A stretch of DNA of 12,332 nucleotides from Glomus cerebriforme (lineage: Eukaryota; Glomeromycota; Glomeromycetes; Glomerales; Glomeraceae), in contig QKYT01000044.1 of NCBI GenBank assembly GCA_003550305.1, positions 329,157-341,488 on the forward strand. The letters are read 5' to 3'. The translations under genes and the position numbers were made by a program. The notes under the pieces were generated by a model. That model did not search any database. It was not told the DNA's origin and was given only the letters and a program-made list of their open reading frames with translations. Positions 1 to 7,559 of this stretch are shown in pieces (the first letter of the stretch is position 1; the number at the start of each line of letters is the position of its first letter).

Positions 1-200
1 AAACTTAAAATAAAAATTAATGTACATTAATAATTACTTGTATCGGCGCATATAAATAATTTAAAAATACTTTTTTAAAAAAATATTTTAACAACGAAAT
101 ACTGTATATATATTTTTTTTATTACTATAGTTAGGTTTGAATGAAAGTTTGTTAATAAACCTATATGAGGAAAAAAAAAAATTCCTTTAATGTATCATGT

Positions 201-428
201 TCATTTAATTCTAATATTCTTATTTGCTAGGCGTAGATCTCTAGATTGCGATCTCTCGATTTCAATGATATTTTTTTACCCCGCTTTTCTGGCTTTACCC
301 CGCATTTTTAAAAACATAATATCCCTTAATTATATTTATAAACTTAGAATTAGTAAAAAATTATCATTTAGTTAAATAACAATATCACTTTTCTTTTTCA
401 GAGAAATCACATTGAACGTCTTTACCAT
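201..428 (-). pseudogene. Decayed coding-like fragment, unknown family
   Basis: Reading the minus strand from an ATG at 428-426 down to a TGA at 203-201 gives 76 codons in one frame with several internal stops. Two stretches look protein-like rather than random: MVKTFNVISLKKKSDIVI at the start, and near the end IIEIERSQSRDLRLANKNIR, which is mixed in charge and contains codons rich in G and C for this window. I do not recognise the family. The fragment has no visible splice sites or intact start context. A decayed C-terminal exon is the best reading; chance is the alternative. Confidence 0.35.
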
Positions 429-776
429 ATCTTTAAAGTAATAAAGTACAACAGAAAAATGAGAAAAAGTAATTTTTTACAACATATTTGTTTATGAAAA
501 GCAATAATGGAAAAACGACAATTAAGAAAAAAATTGTGGGGAATAAAATTTTGATAAAAATAACAATAATTTACACGAAAGAATTTACAGATTTTTTTAA
601 ATATATCCTTAGTTATTTTTGATTTTCAAGATTCAAGAATATTTATACTAATTAAGGAAAAATTATTACATGAACAATTGAACATTTCATTTCATTCTAA
701 TTAAAAAATAATAGTAATATATTATTCGTTTGATAAGATTAATTTACTTTTTTGGTAATTTGTGAATAGTTTTGCA

Positions 777-869
777 TCATAGTTTAGTAAATTTTAACCA
801 ATCTTCCTCATTATTTAGGTTAGATATTCTTCCTGCAATTAAACTTGTTGTCTTTGGTTCCCTTGATTT
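777..869 (-). pseudogene. Short coding-like remnant, possible C-terminus
   Basis: The minus strand is open from just after a TAG (875-873) to a TGA at 779-777, about 30 codons. It contains the protein-like stretch SLIAGRISNLNNEEDWLKF, with an acidic NNEEDW cluster. The same frame upstream, to about 905, also looks coding-like but is broken by TAG and TGA. No family is recognised. It may be the last exon of a lost gene, with the TAG lying inside an intron or being a nonsense mutation. Confidence 0.3.
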
Positions 870-1899
870 GTCCTATCTATTATCATTCTGTTCAACTTCT
901 CACCTGAATTTTAATTAAGTAAAACAATATTAAAAAATGTTTTTACGAATTAACCATTGTTCTTTAATAAATCTGTTTTCCCAAAAAAAAAAGGTATCAG
1001 TAATATACCATGTTTGTTATGGTACCCGCGTTGATTGTTTTATATATATAATTGTATCACAATTATTGACAAATGGCAGCAAATGTACAAATGTACAACA
1101 TATTGCATTAACATTGTTCTTCTTCTTATTTCCCTAATGTTATCATTCAAATACTATTATACTATTACTTTGTGTTTACGTAACCTTTTGATAGAATTTA
1201 TATACCTTTGTATAAAGGAATTACATAAATTATTTTACCTGAATACCATAATTTACCGTAATTTTCTTCATAAATCATTATATCACGTTCTAAATCATTA
1301 TATTAAGATCATCATTTTTTAAAATAAATAAAAAATTAATATAGTTTTTATCGTTCATAAATCGGGCCAAAATTGAAATTATTTGTCACGGGTTCAAATT
1401 TACATTTAATATAAATATACATTTAATTTAGGATCAAAATGTTTTATTTTTTAAACGTTACAATTTTATTATTAAGTACCTAAAAAAAAAAATTAATAAA
1501 CTAGTAATTTTTGCATTACAAACTCAAAGAAAAAAGTATGATAATTTTTATATTAATAAACTTTATTATACAATATTTTATTTTTAGTTTTTAAATTTGT
1601 ATATTTATAGATGTTAAAGTTCTATCATATATGCTATATTGTATAAATAAACTTAATTATAACTATTAAAAAATTTTACTTGAAATTTATAAATTGTTTT
1701 AGAAAACTTTTTTTTTTTAATATAATAATAAAAAAAAAATTTAATAATTGATAATAATTAATAATTAATAACACATATATTTATTTTTATAAAAAATTTA
1801 AATGGTGCATCACTTTTATATATTATATAAGTTAAAAATAATATTTTAAACCTTATTTAACCCTTTAAGTAAAATTGTAAAGTAGGCAAAATTATGTAT

Positions 1900-2092
1900 A
1901 ATAAATAAATATATATAGTCTTAACAGTTAAACTTTATTTAGAAAATTAAAAATATACAAATAAAATAAAATATAATTAAACTAAACTAAATAAAATTAA
2001 TAGATCTCACATCTATCTGATTTATATAAATAGAAACCTAAAAAGTAAAACTAATCTAAATTCTTATGTTATAAATCTAATATAGTTGCATA
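1900..2092. repeat. AT-rich repeat R, copy 1 (left part)
   Basis: This stretch closely matches 2968-3137 in the same orientation. Shared landmarks include CAAATAAAATAAAATATAAT versus TAAATAAAATAAAATATAAT, then CTGATTTATATAAATAGA, CCTAAAAAGTAAAACTAATC and ATAAATCTAATATAG. The repeat then stops at 2092. Its continuation (ACTAAACTATTTTGTAATAAG) reappears at 2638 after an inserted block. No coding content is visible. Confidence 0.8.
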
Positions 2093-2634
2093 CCCATCAT
2101 AATACCAGCTTCTGTGTAAGTAATCATCTCAATCCAATGGAAGAAAGCAGTCTTATACCATTAGAATTGGCTTATTTAGAATAGATATTATAGAGGTATA
2201 TTTATGATAAAGATATTTAAATAGGGTCTGATAAGAGATAAGAAGTTTCATATAAGCAGTCATCTTAATCCAGAATTAGCATTGCATAGCTACGTTCACA
2301 TTGCATAGCATAGTGATCCTCTTTTCAGAACCATTAGATATTAGTTTTTATAGAAAAGTAGTATTAATTTTGATTTTCTTCATATGTATTTTAGTATTTG
2401 CACTGAAATATAGGAGAGAATTTGAGTAGTTTTTATTTAAAAAGACTTATGGTACATAGGCTCACTTTGAAGATATATGTATTCAATTGTATAATGGGTG
2501 ATAGCTTTTCATGTATTAGAAGGTGAAAGTTATATTGTAAATTATAATATATATTTCATTACTTTCAAAAAAAGCATTTAATAAATATAATAATATATTT
2601 ACTTATTTTTTTTAAAAAAAAATATAGTTGCATA
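2079..2634 (+). mobile_element. Poly-A-tailed retroposon-like insertion, short copy
   Basis: A 14-bp direct repeat AATATAGTTGCATA lies at 2079-2092 and 2621-2634 and brackets 2093-2620. The related repeat R copy 2 reads through this point uninterrupted (around 3120), so it acts as an empty site. The insert ends in A-rich sequence: TTTCAAAAAAAGC near 2566, then an A run just before 2621. It is collinear with part of 3467-7151. TAAGTAATCATCTCAATCCA (2117) and TAAGCAGTCATCTTAATCCA (2253) are 136 bp apart, GAATTGGC is at 2164, and ATATAGGAGA at 2408 is followed by CTCACT at 2461. Short frames such as SNHLNPMEESSLIPLELAYL look coding-derived. A target duplication, a 3' A-tail and 5' truncation are typical of LINE-type retroposition, which I infer rather than prove; no reverse transcriptase motif was seen. 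Confidence 0.62.
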
Positions 2635-2665
2635 TTTAACTAAACTATTTTGTAATAAGAAATAA
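2635..2665. repeat. AT-rich repeat R, copy 1 (right part)
   Basis: This is the continuation of repeat R after the insertion. It reads CTAAACTATTTTGTAATAAG and matches the uninterrupted copy at about 3137-3165 (TTAAACTATTTTGTAATAAG). Confidence 0.75.
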
Positions 2666-2680
2666 TAACCAAACTAATTA

Positions 2681-2900
2681 CAGTCGTCCCTCTCTATAGG
2701 TATTCTCTATTTAGTCACATCCTCTTATAAGCACATTTATGTTTTGGCCCAAATTACTAATAATATATAAAGTACTTCTCAACTATGATCTCTATAATTA
2801 TCTTCATTATTTTTCAAAACTTTTCAAATTTCAATGATGGTATTAAAAAAACCTCCTTTATAGTCACATCATATAGGTTTTTTATAATCACATCTTTTTT
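2681..2900 (+). mobile_element. Pogo/Tc1-like element, left end only
   Basis: After a TA (2679-2680) the sequence begins CAGTCGTCCCTCTCTATAGG. It continues with TTTAGTCACATCCTCTTATA and later TATAGTCACATC and TATAATCACATC. This matches the layout of the intact element at 9802 (CAGTCAGACCTC, then TATAGTCACA, CTCTTTATAAGCA). I find no inverted partner of CAGTCGTCCCTC in the following kilobase, so the right end is lost, or remains only as the diverged inverted stretch GACTATATAAAGAGTATACC at about 3179-3198. The right boundary given is approximate. Confidence 0.55.
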
Positions 2901-2924
2901 TTTCAGTTCTGAGGAATGTATCCA

Positions 2925-3170
2925 AAAAGTATCTTCTTAATAAATAATTTCTTTTTTTTTTTTATTTTAATAGTTAAACTTTGTTTAATAAATTAAAAAT
3001 ATATAAATAAAATAAAATATAATTAAACCAAACTAAATAAAATTAATAAATTTCACATTTATCTGATTTATATAAATAGATACCTAAAAAGTAAAACTAA
3101 TCTAAATTCCTGTACTATAAATCTAATATAGCTGTATATCTAATTAAACTATTTTGTAATAAGAAGTAAT
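2925..3170. repeat. AT-rich repeat R, copy 2 (uninterrupted)
   Basis: This direct repeat of 1900-2092 plus 2635-2665 runs through without insertion. It is preceded by a T-run (TTAATAAATAATTTC then poly-T) that also precedes the third copy. Seen from the minus strand the T-run would be a poly-A tail, so R itself might be a minus-strand retroposed unit; that is inference. No open frame of note. Confidence 0.72.
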
Positions 3171-3344
3171 AATTGATTTGACTATATAAAGAGTATACCT
3201 TTAAATCTCTTAAAATATATTAAAGAAAAATTATATTTTAATTTTCAGAACTATTAGATTTATCTGAAAGATTTATTTAACTTAGAATATTTTTATAAAG
3301 TAAAGAATAAAAATTTAAGGCATTTTAATTGAAAAAAAGTCTGT

Positions 3345-3466
3345 TTAATAATACATCTTGGTAATAAATAATTTTTTTTTTTGTCTTAATAGTCAAATTT
3401 TATTAATAAATAATAAAAAAAATTATAAATAAATTGAAATAAAATTGGTTTAATTTAAATAAAATT
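3345..3466. repeat. AT-rich repeat R, copy 3 (diverged, left part)
   Basis: GGTAATAAATAAT, a T-run, then CTTAATAGTCAAATTTTATT parallels copy 2 (TTAATAAATAATTTC, T-run, TTTTAATAGTTAAACTTT). Similarity fades after about 3466, where the long retroposon-like block begins. Confidence 0.5.
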
Positions 3467-3490
3467 GAATTTAATAGGATTATTCTTCTT

Positions 3491-4424
3491 GCTGATCCCT
3501 ACATCCATTTCTTTAAAAAAGTTTTGAAAAGAAAAGTTGATCTTTTTACCATTTTGCACTAAGAAAATAGTCTTTTAGCTTTAGGAAAAGTTGTTTTATA
3601 CTGCTGAAGTTAATTAAAAAAATTTAAAAAGTTTGGAATATAGTTTCTGGTATACCAAATTTTTTCACAAGTCAGGTTCATGATAATTTTTAGCTACTTA
3701 CGTCTTTCTCTAAGTTGATATCTGGAGAGTCATTTGGCATTTTAAAATACCTCTTATAAGCATAAGACAGATGGGTTAGACTTGTGACTACTTCTGGTGG
3801 ACTCAGAAGTAAACCTAGTATAATGATATTTTAGTAGTAAACAACTTTTTGTAGAGTTGTCACATGGGCTTGGCACAGCAGGAAGAGTCTTTTCTGGAGT
3901 ATAAGTTTAGTAGAAAATACTTTTTTATAATTTTATAATATCATTTTTATTGGTGAAAAGGTAAAAGAATATTAAGATTTTTAGGCTCATGAAGAAAAAT
4001 ATGAAACTGGTTTTAAATATTCTGTATACTACTATAGAAGGTTTTTTTCTCCTTAGCTTTAAATTTTTAAGAACTACTGCAGAGTAGTTCTTCTGATGAG
4101 ATTAGGGAGATACTAAAAATTTTGATTAACAATTGATCATCTGTTGATGATTGGTTCTCTTATTATTACATTCCCTTAGTTATTTGTTTTACAGATGGTG
4201 ATCTCTTTTTATTGTCCTTTAAGGTTAAGGTGACATCATAGTTTAGTTGTTAAAAAATTTTTAAAAAAAGAATAAAAGATGCAGAAGACATGGGACACAT
4301 GGTCAAGTATATAATATAGATTACTTGAAATGATAGATGGTAGGAATAAGATCATTTCTTTTGCAATAGATATATTAAGGATCAAGATTCTTAGAAAGAA
4401 ACAAGCTAGACGGTCATAATACAT
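3491..4424 (+). pseudogene. Decayed plus-strand reading frame in the retroposon-like block
   Basis: The plus strand carries protein-like stretches separated by stops and at least one frame change. One frame from 3491 gives ADPYIHFFKKVLKRKVDLF and, still in frame at 3854, ELSHGLGTAGRVFSGV. In another frame near 4096-4235 it reads SDEIREILKILINN and then DDWFSYYYIPLVICFTDGDL. Near 4345-4420 it reads NKIISFAIDILRIK. Such Asp/Glu/Trp-containing runs are unexpected for random sequence of this composition. The sense strand agrees with the 3' A-tail. I do not recognise the family and find no YxDD or other polymerase motif. It could be the body of an old LINE-like element or a retrocopied gene. Confidence 0.4.
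4069..4092. repeat. Perfect short hairpin
   Basis: AAGAACTACT (4069-4078), loop GCAG, then AGTAGTTCTT (4083-4092) form a perfect 10-bp stem with a 4-base loop. It lies inside the decayed retroposon-like block; no function is assigned. Confidence 0.8.
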
Positions 4425-4446
4425 AAGTACGTATTTACTTTCATTG

Positions 4447-4509
4447 GTTAAAAACTGATCTATCTTACAGATATCTTACAAATATTTGTAAGATAGATTA
4501 GTTTTTAAC
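4447..4509. repeat. 63-bp hairpin with nested perfect palindrome
   Basis: A 23-base arm (4447-4469) pairs with 4487-4509 with a single mismatch (G against T, which can still pair in RNA). The loop overlaps a second structure: 4472-4495 is a perfect 24-bp palindrome centred on AATATT (TATCTTACAAAT and its complement). The two foldings compete for the same bases. It sits just upstream of the TAAGCAGTCATCT motif at 4522. No clear target duplication was found around it, so a minimal foldback insertion is only a possibility. Confidence 0.8.
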
Positions 4510-4566
4510 TAGTGTTTTAGGTAAGCAGTCATCTTAATTCACGGAAGAATATCTGACAGTACTGTT

Positions 4567-4959
4567 AGGAATTGTAAAGTTCTAATCTGAGGATCAATGA
4601 ATGGACATATTTTGACAATTATACATGGATTTAATCAATTAAAGTTAAGATTTTTTTTGAGATATTTTCAGATTCTATTTCAATGTGCAATATAGTGGAA
4701 TTAAAATCTGTTTTAATTGTAAAATAGAGAAGAAATTCAACTCAGATCAAAAATCCATCTGATCGGATGACAAATTCAATTTGAATTGAATTTCTCTTTT
4801 TTTTTATTATTAACAATACTTTTAAATTTACTATATTGTATATTGAGATATGGTCTTAATGTATCTGAAAAAAAATCCTTACTTTTATTGATTAAATCCA
4901 CATGTAAATTGCCAAAATATTCCATTCATCGATCCTCAGATTGGAACTCTAAGGAATTG
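4567..4959. mobile_element. 377-bp hAT-type foldback element with 8-bp target duplication
   Basis: The element spans 4575-4951 and is flanked by perfect 8-bp duplications AGGAATTG (4567-4574 and 4952-4959). Its ends are inverted repeats: TAAAGTTCTAATCTGAGGAT on the left against TAGAGTTCCAATCTGAGGAT read inward from the right, 18/20 identical, starting with the hAT-like pattern (T/C)A(A/G)NG. The inverted similarity continues to the centre. The arms meet at a 10-bp perfect stem AAATTCAATT/AATTGAATTT (4772-4793), so the whole element can fold on itself. The short retroposon copy reads TTAGAATTGGCTTATTT without the element (2161), showing the empty site. It encodes no transposase, so it must be mobilised by a hAT enzyme elsewhere. 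A 63-codon open frame at 4786-4977 runs through its right arm and is not a gene. Confidence 0.92.
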
Positions 4960-5064
4960 GCCTATTTTCTATTTTAGAAGAATCTTATTGGAATAAAGGT
5001 TGGGTAGACTAAATACTGAATGATGGTCTTCAGATAAGACAGTATAAGTAGTCATCTCAATTCA

Positions 5065-6310
5065 TCTGAAGCTAGTGTTCTGAACAGTTCAGTTCAGTTC
5101 TTAGACTGAACTGAAAACTTTGGTTCAGTTCAGTTCTGGAACTAAAACTGAAAAATTCAGTTCGGATCAAAACAAAACTTAATAAAAAAGTGAAAAATGC
5201 GAAAATTTGAATAATTCGGCATGCACTGATCCATAAAACATAAAATATAGCTCATTCGAATTGTCTCAATGAGACGAATCGAATGGTAATAAAAGCAAAA
5301 TTCTAGCATCAATATTTCGTTTGCTATTGATAAAAATATAAATTCTTTAAGTACGATTTACTGACGAAGTATCGATGCTAAAGACATGAATTTAGTGTCA
5401 TTCAATGCGTCTCGATGAGACGCTTCCAATGAGCTATAAAACGTCAAAATTGGATCACTAGAAGAGGAGTAAACTCGACGGTTTCAAAAATTCAGAATTT
5501 TAAATTTCAAAAATTTAAAAATGTCGAATCCGACATTATATTTGATATTGTGTACCATCCAGTGATCCAAATTTGATAAAACATAGCTTGTTGGAATCAT
5601 CTATTCAAGACGCATAGAATGGTACTATAATTAATATTCTGAAATTAATTCATCAATCGCTACTAATAATGTATTAGATAAAAGCATTAGGACACAATTA
5701 GCCATTGATATATCATGCTAGAGATCTGAATTTAGTACCATTTGATGCGTCTTGAATAGACGATTCCAACAAGCTATGTTTTATCAACTTTGGATCACTG
5801 GATGGTACACAATATCAAATATAATGTCAGATTCGACATTTTGAAATTTTTGAAATTTAAAATTCTGAATTTTTGGAACCGTTGACTTTACTCCTCTTCT
5901 AGTGATCCAATGTTGACGTTTTATAGCTCATTGGAATTGTCTCATCGAGACGCGTCAAATGACACTAAATTCATGTCTCTAACATCGATACTTCGTCGGC
6001 AAATCATACTTAAAGAAATTTACATTTTCATCGATAGTGAACGAAATATCTGCTAGAATTTTGCTTTTACTACCATTCGATTCGTCTCATTGAAATGATT
6101 CGAATGAGCTATATTTCACATTTTATGGATCAGTGTATGCCAAATTATTCAAATTTTCGCATTTTTCACTTTTTTATTAAATTTCGGTTCGATCTAAACT
6201 GAATTTTTCAGTTTCAGTTCCAGGAACCAAACCGAACCAAACCAGAATTTTGGCCAGTTTCAGTTCAGTTCCCAGTTTGAACCAGAACCATTCGGAACAC
6301 TATCTGAAAC
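5065..6310. mobile_element. 1230-bp hAT-type foldback element, nearly full-length palindrome
   Basis: The element spans 5073-6302. Flanking octamers TCTGAAGC (5065-5072) and TCTGAAAC (6303-6310) agree at 7 of 8 positions, the target duplication length of hAT transposons. The ends match as inverted repeats: TAGTGTTCTGAACAGTTC against TAGTGTTCCGAATGGTTC, 15/18. Inverted similarity then runs through whole arms of about 555 and 570 bp, separated by a spacer of about 105 bp (5628-5732). The outer 100 bp carry iterated CAGTT/AACTG motifs (for example AGTTCAGTTCAGTTC at 5087) like the subterminal repeats bound by hAT transposases. No open frame of note exists inside, so it is non-autonomous. Fully paired arms would give a long double-stranded RNA if transcribed. 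Confidence 0.95.
5227..6132. repeat. Six alternating-orientation modules inside the foldback element
   Basis: A module of about 62 bp recurs six times in alternating orientation: 5227-5288 (+), 5395-5457 (-), 5563-5625 (+), 5735-5797 (-), 5903-5966 (+), 6071-6132 (-). In the plus sense each runs TGATCCA, then ATAGCTCATT or ATAGCTTGTT, then GGAAT/CGAAT, a GTCT..AGACG pair, and ends around GAATGGTA. The 1/6, 2/5 and 3/4 pairs follow from the large palindrome, but similarity of 1 to 2 and of 3 to both is independent of it. Each arm is therefore itself made of older inverted duplications. Confidence 0.8.
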
Positions 6311-6455
6311 ATCTGTTAGGATGACTTGAATACTAATTTTGGTAGGAAGTAATAAAGGTATTTTAGATTTTTTTTTCTTTCTTGTAATTTTTAGGTTTAG
6401 TTCTTTTAGATAGTTCTTTTTTCCTAGAAATTGATACTAGTAGCCAGCTTCTATA

Positions 6456-6635
6456 AATCTTCTTAGAAATGTAGGGATATTTATAACAAATTGTAGTTTA
6501 AAGACCCAATTGGAATATTCTTGTCCTGAAGATTAACACTAGTATCCAATCTTAAAATCTCATCAATGTTTTATGCTAGTATGAAAACCCATTATATTAA
6601 AGAAAGTTTCAAACAAACTGGGTGAAAGATATTTA
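6456..6635 (+). pseudogene. Decayed coding stretch at the 3' part of the retroposon-like block
   Basis: One plus-strand frame gives NLLRNVGIFITNCSLKTQLE from 6456 and, in the same frame at 6585, KPIILKKVSNKLGERY. Stops (TAA, TAG, TGA) lie between them. It is the same strand as the coding relics at 3491-4424 and lies upstream of the A-tail, so it may be the C-terminal part of the same lost protein. No family is recognised. Confidence 0.4.
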
Positions 6636-6717
6636 AGTTAATAAGGAAATTCAGGAAGACTGATTATTTTTGGTATTAATACTGGGATATAGGAGAAAAT
6701 CAAAGCATATTTTATCT

Positions 6718-6977
6718 AAAGTGGGTAAGGTTGCTTGCTAAAATCTAGAGATTTAAGTAAGATGGCATTTTGTCAAAAAGTGAAATTCTGCTGAAACTAT
6801 ATTAAAGTTATATTAAAAAACTGGCGAAACTCTGGAGAAAAGCGAAACTGCCAAAACCTATTATAATTACTGAAACTGCCGAAACTCTGCCAAAACTATA
6901 ATAAATCTATAGTAAAATTTTGATAAAACTAATCGTAAGATTTTGAAGAGGTTTAGGCAAGCAACCTTAAAAGTGGG
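6718..6977. mobile_element. 244-bp hAT-type MITE with perfect 8-bp target duplication
   Basis: The element spans 6726-6969 with perfect 13-bp terminal inverted repeats TAAGGTTGCTTGC / GCAAGCAACCTTA. It is flanked by a perfect 8-bp duplication AAAGTGGG (6718-6725 and 6970-6977). The start TAAGG fits the hAT end pattern. The interior has at least five GAAACT units, often preceded by CTG or CGG-like bases (for example GAAACTCTGG at 6826-6835), which look like subterminal transposase-binding repeats. The short retroposon copy is continuous across the equivalent site (around 2440), so it gives an empty site. There is no coding capacity. Perfect ends and duplication suggest this is the youngest of the three hAT insertions here. 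Confidence 0.94.
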
Positions 6978-7166
6978 TCTTGTTTCAGTTCTCACTCTAA
7001 GGACTTATATTGTGTAAGTATGATAAGTGATATTTTTTCATATTATGATGAAGGGTATTATATAATACCAATATTCTTTAGTAAATCGAGTAATGCTTAC
7101 TGATTTATATTAATAAAGATGGTTGTATTTCATCTTGTTTTCAAAAAAAAAAATTTAAATAAAATT

Positions 7167-7555
7167 AATATTAAAAATTTACTTAGTATAAAGTATTTTA
7201 TAAATCTATGTTCTTGTAATATTGTAAGGTTACAATCCTATTAAAAGATTATGAAATGTAATACTCTAATGATTTATATAGTGAAATATTTTATAATCTT
7301 ACTTAAGTGTAATACTCTATTATATTATGATACATAATATCATTTTAAAATACTATATAATACTTCAAAATATTTATGAAATATAATTATATAATATTTC
7401 ATTTTATATAGTATAATACTTTGCAATTTTATATATAATCTAATATTAGTATTTTATTTTATATACAAATCTAACTGTTAGTAGCTTTGAAAAAATATAT
7501 TAATAAATAATAATAATAATAATATATTTAATGTTTATTATATTGAAGTTTGCTA
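7167..7555. other. AT-rich filler with repeated ATAATACT/ATAATATT words
   Basis: I see no gene. The stretch is rich in short words such as GTAATACTCTA (7259 and 7310), TATATAGT, ATAATATTTCATTT and an AAT-triplet run near 7501-7535. Some similarity to the right part of repeat R is possible at the start, but it is too weak to call. Confidence 0.5.
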
Positions 7556-7559
7556 TTTA

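Larger units (their letters stand above)
1..1899. other. AT-rich gene-poor stretch
   Basis: Apart from the two minus-strand remnants at 201-428 and 777-869, I see no supported gene. Open frames of 61 to 95 codons at 190-375, 937-1137 and 1035-1322 are hydrophobic, overlap one another in different frames and show no family signature. A 42-codon plus-strand frame at 494-622 is Lys/Ile-rich and also unsupported. A direct repeat TTTACCCCGC occurs twice around 276-305. A short hairpin with stem ATACCAT/ATGGTAC lies near 1006-1025. Confidence 0.6.
3452..7166 (+). mobile_element. Long retroposon-like block hosting three hAT insertions
   Basis: A 15-bp direct repeat AATTTAAATAAAATT sits at 3452-3466 and 7152-7166. 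The right copy directly follows a TTTTC plus A-run tail (7139-7151). The block is collinear with the short copy at 2093-2620: TAAGCAGTCATCTTAATTCA (4522) and TAAGTAGTCATCTCAATTCA (5045) are 138 bp apart once the 4575 element and one target copy are removed, against 136 bp in the short copy. ATATAGGAGA (6687) and CTCACT (6991) are 52 bp apart after removing the 6726 element, against 53 bp. Without the three hAT insertions the block is about 2.4 kb. The base mix is less AT-extreme than the flanks and holds plus-strand coding relics. The repeat is A/T only, so chance is possible, but the tail and collinearity support it. Confidence 0.6.

Noticed and set aside
190..375. 61-codon plus-strand frame
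   Set aside because: It lies opposite a more protein-like minus-strand remnant (201-428) and looks like its antisense shadow.
1035..1322. 95-codon hydrophobic plus-strand frame
   Set aside because: It is A/T-only sequence overlapped by another frame (937-1137), with no family signature, no splice or promoter context, and residues typical of translated AT-rich DNA.
1385..1405. GGTTCAAATTT, resembling a tRNA/SINE B box
   Set aside because: No A box lies at the right distance and there is no foldable cloverleaf or SINE-like tail, so a chance match is likely.
4236..4424. 62-codon minus-strand frame
   Set aside because: It is antisense to coding-like plus-strand relics in the retroposon-like block and is hydrophobic without motifs.
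4786..4977. 63-codon plus-strand frame
   Set aside because: It runs through the right arm of the 377-bp foldback element and across its target duplication, so it is not a unit of selection.
3452..7166. LTR retrotransposon interpretation of the long block
   Set aside because: The flanking repeat is only 15 bp and the 3' end is an A-tail; no long terminal repeats, primer-binding site or polypurine tract were seen.
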